DNA of 9,653 nucleotides from Planctomycetota bacterium. GTDB taxonomy: Bacteria > Planctomycetota > Phycisphaerae > WQYP01. The translations under genes and the position numbers were made by a program. The stretch lies in assembly GCA_021809365.1 (NCBI GenBank), contig JAKBAC010000131.1:1-9653 (forward strand), written 5' to 3'. The notes beneath the pieces were generated by a model, which saw nothing but the letters and a program-made list of their open reading frames with translations, was not told the origin of the DNA and ran no database searches. Below, in pieces: positions 6,092 through 9,653 of the stretch; within the stretch, counting starts at the first letter, position 1; every line of letters begins with the position of its first letter.

Positions 6092-6320
6092 GCCCAACAC
6101 ACACCCACACACGCCGGTTTTCTGCCACCGGAACAGTTCTTCGCCCTAACGTGCTGCGGTGCAGTGTTTGCCAATCGGCGTTGGCCCGTCTTGGCCGCTG
6201 GAGCGCCTTCTTCCGGTGGAAACCTCGGGGCTTGGTCATTCTTTGTTTTCTGGGGCGCTACGGTTACGGCAATAAATTCAAGCAGCTTATCACGGATCTG
6301 TCGCGGCAGATGAACATGGC
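6092..6320. other. Gap with no secure gene
   Basis: It opens with a CA-rich run (ACACACACCCACACACG, about 6096-6112). One frame stays open to TGA 6322-6324 and contains CSVCQ, but it has no ribosome-binding site, carries arginine/tryptophan-rich composition typical of a shadow frame, and begins inside the rhodanese gene. Nothing else is recognised. Confidence 0.4.
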
Positions 6321-6440
6321 ATGAGTAGCCGTAGGACGCACCCCAGAGAAGACAGCGCCCGGGAAATTCTGGATCGGCGCTACGCCCGCGGCGAAATCAA
6401 TCAGGAGGAATATCAGCGAATGAAAAAGGATATTCAGTAG
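6321..6440 (+). pseudogene. SHOCT-only 39-codon ORF, probable fragment of a duplicated SHOCT gene
   Basis: ATG 6321 opens a 39-residue frame (MSSRRTHPREDSARE and onward) that is the whole SHOCT module of the 4049 protein without its transmembrane helix, ending at TAG 6438-6440. The last residues read KKDIQ against KKEIQ in the parent. No good Shine-Dalgarno precedes the ATG. It is probably a fragment created by duplication, though a soluble SHOCT micro-protein that competes with the full-length one is conceivable. Confidence 0.6.
6337..6430 (+). repeat. 94-bp exact direct repeat, copy B
   Basis: Identical in every base to 4179-4272. It lies just upstream of the arsR promoter. The absence of any difference over 94 bases, in a protein-coding module, points to a recent copying event or to gene conversion. 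Confidence 0.97.
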
Positions 6441-6478
6441 GATTCACATGAAGAAAGGCGTGCGGGAGTGCGGGGAAC

Positions 6479-6512
6479 TTGACATCGGGCGGCCTATCAC
6501 ATTAGAATATGA
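6479..6512 (+). promoter_or_regulatory. arsR promoter with overlapping ArsR-type operator
   Basis: TTGACA (6479-6484), 18 bases, TAGAAT (6503-6508). The -10 overlaps an imperfect palindrome, TCACATT-AG-AATATGA (6497-6512), with six of seven pairs matching. Architecture and core match the promoter at 1138-1173. Its position, eight bases before ATG 6517, implies autoregulation of arsR and a leaderless or nearly leaderless transcript. Confidence 0.7.
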
Positions 6513-6516
6513 GAAT

Positions 6517-6903
6517 ATGATTATGGAGCAGAAACCTTTGACATTCCGAGACCACGCCAGCCTGTTGCGACTGCTGGGGCATCCCGTACGCCTTGCCATC
6601 ATCCAGCGGCTGGCGGCGGGGCCCAGGTGCGTGGCGGACATTCAGGAGTTGCTGGAAAAGCCGCAGGCCAATGTGTCTCAACATCTGATGGCCCTTCGCG
6701 CCCACCGGATCGTGGACTATTACGAAGACGGTAAACTCCGCTGCTACTACCTCGCCCGTCCGGGCTTGGCGAAGTTGCTCGCCGGCCTTCCGGCGGATGG
6801 CTACGCGGTGGTTCGGCCTTCGCCGGAGAAGGTTCGGCGTGACGCCAGAAGGCTCCGCTGCGAAACCGCCGCGGAAATTCCGCGCAACGGACGGGGCCGG
6901 TAA
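6517..6903 (+). CDS. ArsR/SmtB-family transcriptional repressor
   Basis: This 128-residue winged-helix protein has the family order: LLRLLGHPVRLAIIQRL (residues 16-32), a recognition helix region QANVSQHLMALRAHRIV (50-66) and a wing YYEDGKLRCYYL (68-79). Family members bind DNA as dimers and release it on binding metals, metalloids or reactive sulfur. The canonical As(III) site CVCDLC is reduced to CVADIQ, leaving only C38; C76 in the wing and C115 in the tail are the other cysteines. The inducer is therefore uncertain. I start it at ATG 6517 (6523 is also possible), because the in-frame ATG at 6448 lies upstream of the promoter and lacks a ribosome-binding site. It is the first gene of an operon running to about 8919 and is the probable regulator of the tlpA-1 promoter too. 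Confidence 0.92.
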   Translation: MIMEQKPLTFRDHASLLRLLGHPVRLAIIQRLAAGPRCVADIQELLEKPQANVSQHLMALRAHRIVDYYEDGKLRCYYLARPGLAKLLAGLPADGYAVVRPSPEKVRRDARRLRCETAAEIPRNGRGR

Positions 6904-6972
6904 TTGACAGGTAGGCCAGGGCGGTTAGCCGGACTGACTACAGGCCGGAATTGTTAAACACAAAGGAGCAAA

Positions 6973-7221
6973 ATCGGTGGCTATCTCGCGTTCGAGTATG
7001 TGCTGCTGGGATATTGGGGCCGGGCCGTTGGCATGCCATGGGTACCGGAACACTGGGCGATGGTCTGGTCGGGCATTCTTCTGGATGCCGGCGTTCTGGT
7101 ATTGCTGGCCACACGCGGGTTCCGCCGAGCGCACAACGACACGCCTCCGGCGATGGCCGAGTCCCCGAAAAAATCTGTGGTTCATGGCGATGTGACCTCA
7201 AAAAGTAATGTTGAGAACTGA
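6973..7221 (+). CDS. Small two-helix membrane protein (possible AUC start)
   Basis: This frame has clear coding character and encodes two hydrophobic segments, GGYLAFEYVLLGYWG and SGILLDAGVLVLLATRGF, then a hydrophilic tail rich in K, S and P. The protein is about 82 residues. A strong Shine-Dalgarno, AAAGGAG (6962-6968), stands four bases before ATC 6973. In this frame there is no ATG, GTG or TTG between the TAA at 6955-6957 and GTG 7000, and a start at 7000 would cut the first helix and has no ribosome-binding site. GTG 6977 is well spaced but in another frame, giving an arginine/tryptophan/cysteine-rich shadow. AUC initiation, or a small sequence error near 6971-6979, best explains this. 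It lies between arsR and the AhpD-like gene. Family not recognised. Confidence 0.65.
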   Translation: MGGYLAFEYVLLGYWGRAVGMPWVPEHWAMVWSGILLDAGVLVLLATRGFRRAHNDTPPAMAESPKKSVVHGDVTSKSNVEN

Positions 7222-7242
7222 CCTGAAGAAAAGGAGTAGATT

Positions 7243-7578
7243 ATGCGGACGCCGAAGGAATCGCTCACTGAATTTAAGCGAGACAAAGGCAACTTGAACG
7301 CCGAACTGCCCGATGTGATGGCGCACCTGGACGGATTGTTCCAAGTCTCACTGGCAGATGGAGCGCTGACCATAAAGCAGAAGGAATTCATCGTGTTGGG
7401 CATCGCTATGGCGACCCATTGCGATCCATGCATTCTTGTGCATCTGGAAAAGGCTCTGGCAGCGGGCGCGACCAAGGCCGAAATTTTGGAGGCATGTGGC
7501 GTCGCAATCGCGATGGGCGGCGGGACGACCATGGCCAGTATTCCGCTCGTGTTGAAATATCTGGCCGCTTGCGAGTGA
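7243..7578 (+). CDS. AhpD-like / carboxymuconolactone decarboxylase family protein
   Basis: This 111-residue all-helical protein carries the AhpD-type active-site pattern E48...C60-D-P-C63...H67 (KEFIVLGIAMATHCDPCILVH). In AhpD this CxxC with its proton-relay histidine and glutamate supports disulfide reduction and peroxidase activity; most small single-domain relatives have unproven substrates. A glycine-rich MGGGTTMAS segment follows at about 91-99, as is common in this fold. AAGGAG at 7232-7237 precedes ATG 7243 at five bases. It sits in the arsR-led operon, so a thiol-based detoxification role under ArsR control is likely (inference). It has a further cysteine at C85 and one at the C-terminus. 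Confidence 0.92.
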   Translation: MRTPKESLTEFKRDKGNLNAELPDVMAHLDGLFQVSLADGALTIKQKEFIVLGIAMATHCDPCILVHLEKALAAGATKAEILEACGVAIAMGGGTTMASIPLVLKYLAACE

Positions 7579-7634
7579 ATCCGTCCATTGAACCTTCAGT
7601 ACCTTCAAACCGTAGTAATTGCCAAGGATTTACT

Positions 7635-8243
7635 ATGAATCGGAAAGACCATTGGGAAACCGTTTATACCAAAAATAAGGATACCGAGGTCGGTTGGTAT
7701 CAGGCTGATCCGCAAATCTCTTTGAGCCTGATTGAAAAAGTCTCGCCGGGCCGCGGAAGCGTTATCGATGTCGGGGGCGGAACATCCCGGCTTCCGGAAA
7801 AACTTCTGGATCACGGCTATGAAAAGATTGCGGTGCTGGATATTTCAGCGGCGGCCATAGCCAGGGCCAAAGCTCGGTCGGCGGAGCGGGCAGCACACAT
7901 ACAATGGATTGTTGCGGATATTACGGAAGTCGAGACTCTCGGACAGTTCGATAATTGGCATGACCGTGCGGTCTTCCACTTTTTATTGAATCCAGCGGAT
8001 CGGAAGCGTTACGTCGAACTAGCGACCCGCACGGTGCCTTCTGGCGGCCATCTGATTATCGGCACATTCGCCCACGATGCGCCGGCACGGTGCAGCGGAC
8101 TGGATGTCTGCCGGTATGACGCGGCAAGTTTGGCGGCGGAATTTAGTAATGGTTTTCGAATAATGGAAGAACAGTCACATCTGCACACAACTCCAACCGG
8201 CAAGCCGCAACACTTTATATTTGCAACCTTTGAACGGGTATAA
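7635..8243 (+). CDS. Class I SAM-dependent methyltransferase
   Basis: This 202-residue protein has a Rossmann-type SAM-binding motif I, VIDVGGGTS (43-51), an acidic strand end VLDIS (D69), a motif near VADITE (93-98) and the family block WHDRAVFHFL (108-117). The N-terminus HWETVYTKNKDTEVGWYQ and the C-terminal TGKPQHFIF are typical of a group of small-molecule methyltransferases of uncertain substrate. There is no three-cysteine ArsM pattern: the only cysteines are C153 and C159, so arsenite methylation is not supported. AAGGA (7624-7628) precedes ATG 7635 at six bases. It lies between the AhpD-like gene and tlpA-2. Its first 26 codons recur as a decayed copy upstream of tlpA-1. Confidence 0.92.
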   Translation: MNRKDHWETVYTKNKDTEVGWYQADPQISLSLIEKVSPGRGSVIDVGGGTSRLPEKLLDHGYEKIAVLDISAAAIARAKARSAERAAHIQWIVADITEVETLGQFDNWHDRAVFHFLLNPADRKRYVELATRTVPSGGHLIIGTFAHDAPARCSGLDVCRYDAASLAAEFSNGFRIMEEQSHLHTTPTGKPQHFIFATFERV

Positions 8244-8340
8244 ACGCGCCGGTGCTTTTGTTTGATCTGGTGGCTACAATACGGCATGGCTCGATTATCG
8301 TTCCGACCGAACCATACCATGTCATGAAAGGATAATGGAT

Positions 8341-8919
8341 ATGGCAATGCAGTTTAACAGGCCGTGGCACAAAAGCGGCATTTTCCTGGCGGCGTCAGCC
8401 CTGCTGATGGGTTTATTTGTCCTGATCAATTACCAGCGCGGCCCCGCGCAAACGGCAGGCTCGAATTCCGCCGTTGGTAAAGGGAACCACTCTTTCGTGC
8501 TGCGCGGCCGGCTCCTTGGCGGGGGGCACCTTAATACCGCCCAGTGGAAGGGTAAGGTGATCGTGGTTGATTTCTGGGGTACTTGGTGCCCGTGGTGTGT
8601 GAGAGAAGCCCCCCACATCGCCAAGCTATACGCCAAGTACCATCGCCATGGGCTGGAAGTAGTGGGAGTACCGCTTAATGACACAGCTGCGGCTCTCCGG
8701 GGCTATCGCAAGGCGCATCCGAAAGAAAGCTGGCCACAGATTTTTGATAAACATCCCGGCAACGACGCCTTGGCGCAGAATCTCGGCATCAGCGGATTAC
8801 CGACGGATCTTATCATAGGTCGCAGGGGTATACTGCGGCACGTTGTTGTCGGGTATGCCCCGGATCAAATTGCCACCGATGTGCGGAAGTTGCTGGCGAA
8901 AATTGCTCCCGCACATTGA
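8341..8919 (+). CDS. TlpA-like periplasmic thioredoxin, copy 2
   Basis: This 192-residue protein has an N-terminal membrane anchor at about residues 13-30 (IFLAASALLMGLFVLIN) and a thioredoxin domain from about residue 50 with FWGTWCPWC (C83, C86). The cis-proline loop is SGLPTDLI. It lacks the extra cysteines of copy 1, which is about 60 % identical over the domain. It probably keeps periplasmic thiols reduced, with the upstream DsbD at 1979 as the likely electron donor (inference, the only one in the window). AAAGGA at 8327-8332 is eight bases from ATG 8341 and only two from the in-frame ATG 8335, so 8341 is preferred. It ends the arsR-led operon; 74 bases then separate it from merR. Confidence 0.92.
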   Translation: MAMQFNRPWHKSGIFLAASALLMGLFVLINYQRGPAQTAGSNSAVGKGNHSFVLRGRLLGGGHLNTAQWKGKVIVVDFWGTWCPWCVREAPHIAKLYAKYHRHGLEVVGVPLNDTAAALRGYRKAHPKESWPQIFDKHPGNDALAQNLGISGLPTDLIIGRRGILRHVVVGYAPDQIATDVRKLLAKIAPAH

Positions 8920-8955
8920 TACTTGGCGTCATGATGTTGATTCCCTTGAGACGGT

Positions 8956-8985
8956 CTGGTCACCAGCGATCCCCGTGCGTATGAT
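8956..8985 (+). promoter_or_regulatory. Possible merR promoter with a short dyad
   Basis: TGGTCA (8957-8962), 17 bases, TATGAT (8980-8985) is a moderate promoter. It overlaps a perfect short dyad, CTGGT-C-ACCAG (8956-8966). The dyad sits at the -35 rather than in a 19-base spacer, so it is not the classic MerR operator. ATG 8994 is only eight bases after the -10, implying a leaderless transcript. Confidence 0.35.
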
Positions 8986-8993
8986 TGTTTGTG

Positions 8994-9485
8994 ATGCCTG
9001 ATTTGCGTTACAACATCGGCCAATTGGCCAGAGCCGCCGGAGTGCCGACGACCACGGTACGCTTTTATGAGCGCAAGAGACTTATCATGCCGGCGGGCCG
9101 CACGATGAGCAATTACCGCTGGTACAGCCAAAACGCTCTGGAGCGATTGCGATTTATCAAACTGGCCCACAGCGGTGGACTTTCACTGAAGGATATTCAT
9201 GCCATGCTTGAACCCCATGACGGCTCTGGCACCCAATGCCGCCGCGTGGCTGAACTTATCGCCCATCGGTTGGAAAAAGTGAAGTCACAAATTAAAGAAT
9301 TAAAAAAACTTGAGAAGATTCTGGATAGCGATCTACAATTATGCAGCGCCGGACGCTCACCGCGTTGCGCAGTGGTCGGTGAATTGTGGCGTGTTGCGAA
9401 AGAGCCGAGCTGTGCATGGCGTGATGGGCCGGTCAGTCGCCCACCCAAGGGTTCACGATCGCGTCGCACATCGCGTCGCCTATGA
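8994..9485 (+). CDS. MerR-family metal-responsive regulator (three-cysteine type)
   Basis: This 163-residue protein has an N-terminal MerR helix-turn-helix (YNIGQLARAAGVPTTTVRFYE), the second wing region (NYRWYSQNALERLRFIK), a long dimerisation helix at about 83-115 and a metal loop. Cysteines lie at C82, C117 and C125. C82 and C117 have the numbering and 35-residue spacing of Hg(II)-sensing MerR; the loop C117-C125 is one residue shorter than in Tn501 MerR. Family members bind soft divalent metals across the dimer and activate promoters by DNA distortion. ATG 8994 is chosen over TTG 8985 because the family N-terminus begins there; no clear Shine-Dalgarno is present. The last 20 or so residues, rich in R, S and P, are antisense to the end of the opposing PIN gene and extend the protein beyond the usual length of about 140. 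A further cysteine lies in that tail. Confidence 0.9.
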   Translation: MPDLRYNIGQLARAAGVPTTTVRFYERKRLIMPAGRTMSNYRWYSQNALERLRFIKLAHSGGLSLKDIHAMLEPHDGSGTQCRRVAELIAHRLEKVKSQIKELKKLEKILDSDLQLCSAGRSPRCAVVGELWRVAKEPSCAWRDGPVSRPPKGSRSRRTSRRL

Positions 9486-9653
9486 TTGCAAAATATCGCG
9501 TATTGCGGGTCGCCGGCGTTAACTTATGAACCAATGCGATGGCAGCCAGCAGGGCGTCCATTGGTTCCATGGCGCGCCCGCGGTTCTCACATTGCGCTAC
9601 CACGATTCCCCAATGCTGGGCAACGCGGGCATCAATGGGCAATATTCTGCCTT
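9433..9653 (-). CDS. vapC: VapC-like PIN-domain toxin, C-terminal part
   Basis: The minus-strand frame enters at the right edge and ends at a TGA (complement of 9433-9435). The roughly 72 visible residues read GRILPIDARVAQHWG, then AMEPMDALLAAIALVHKL and TRNTRYF, ending PWVGD. This is the C-terminal pattern of VapC ribonucleases: the acidic residue of DALLAA, the T-R-N-T motif before F, and the final PW. The N-terminal part with the first catalytic aspartate, and the usual upstream VapB antitoxin gene, would lie beyond the window. It converges on merR and overlaps its 3' end by 53 bases. Confidence 0.85.
   Translation of the reverse strand, partial: GRILPIDARVAQHWGIVVAQCENRGRAMEPMDALLAAIALVHKLTPATRNTRYFAIIGDAMCDAIVNPWVGD

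Noticed and set aside
6096..6112. CA-rich run as part of a repeat array or CRISPR
   Set aside because: A single short low-complexity run; no spaced repeats are present anywhere in the window.
5959..6324. + strand frame of 121 codons running out of the rhodanese gene, with a CSVC motif
   Set aside because: It begins inside the rhodanese in another frame, is R/W/S-rich and has no start signal. Kept only as a remark on the gap.
6448..6519. ATG 6448 as the arsR start, adding 23 residues
   Set aside because: It would place the promoter and operator inside the coding region, has no ribosome-binding site, and the extra residues match no ArsR N-terminus I know.
6904..6935. TTGACA just after arsR as an internal promoter
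   Set aside because: No acceptable -10 lies 16-19 bases downstream.
6977..7195. GTG 6977 frame with ideal distance to AAAGGAG
   Set aside because: The product is a W/R/C-rich string without family character, whereas the overlapping frame encodes plausible membrane helices. A frameshift from this start is mentioned as an alternative.
7635..8243. Methyltransferase as an arsenite methyltransferase (ArsM)
   Set aside because: It is too short and lacks the conserved cysteine set of ArsM; its motifs fit a generic small-molecule methyltransferase.

Overview
This is a gene-dense stretch with almost all coding on the + strand. The products suggest a Gram-negative-type cell envelope: two TlpA-like thioredoxins, a full-length DsbD electron conduit, a membrane-anchored rhodanese and small inner-membrane proteins. 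I cannot place the organism from the sequence alone. A planctomycete or another environmental, metal-exposed lineage is a guess, not a result.

Layout. Positions 1-898 hold the 3' end of a probable OB-fold periplasmic protein, overlapping by ATGA a cysteine-rich membrane protein with a MerT-like CC pair. Positions 899-1222 hold a decayed N-terminal fragment of a methyltransferase gene, then a sigma70-type promoter (TTGACG-N18-TAGAAT) overlapped by a perfect 20-bp palindrome of ArsR/SmtB operator type. That promoter feeds tlpA-1 (1223-1885) and dsbD (about 1979-3949). A small SHOCT-domain membrane protein follows (4049-4282), then a 373-bp stretch without a secure gene. Next is an ATGA-coupled pair, a fatty acid hydroxylase/sterol desaturase-superfamily enzyme (4656-5540) and a rhodanese (5537-6091). 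Positions 6092-6516 hold a 94-bp exact copy of the SHOCT coding region and a second promoter of the same architecture (TTGACA-N18-TAGAAT). That promoter drives an arsR-led operon: arsR, a two-TM protein, an AhpD-like CxxC protein, a SAM methyltransferase and tlpA-2 (6517-8919). A three-cysteine MerR regulator follows (8994-9485). On the minus strand, entering from the right edge, is the 3' part of a VapC-like PIN toxin whose end overlaps the end of the merR gene.

How it may work together (inference). The two halves look like a duplicated and reshuffled thiol-redox/metal-stress locus. The methyltransferase-tlpA pair occurs intact at 7635-8919 and as remnant plus intact tlpA at 1034-1885. The SHOCT region occurs at 4179-4272 and exactly again at 6337-6430. 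The two promoters share spacer length, -10 element and operator core. The simplest hypothesis is one ArsR regulon. DsbD would bring electrons from cytosolic thioredoxin across the membrane to the TlpA proteins, while the AhpD-like protein, rhodanese and methyltransferase handle thiols, sulfane sulfur or a metal(loid) in and around the membrane.

Oddities include two genes whose best reading frame has no ATG/GTG/TTG at the expected start but an ATC behind a purine-rich ribosome-binding site, and two regulators that look leaderless.
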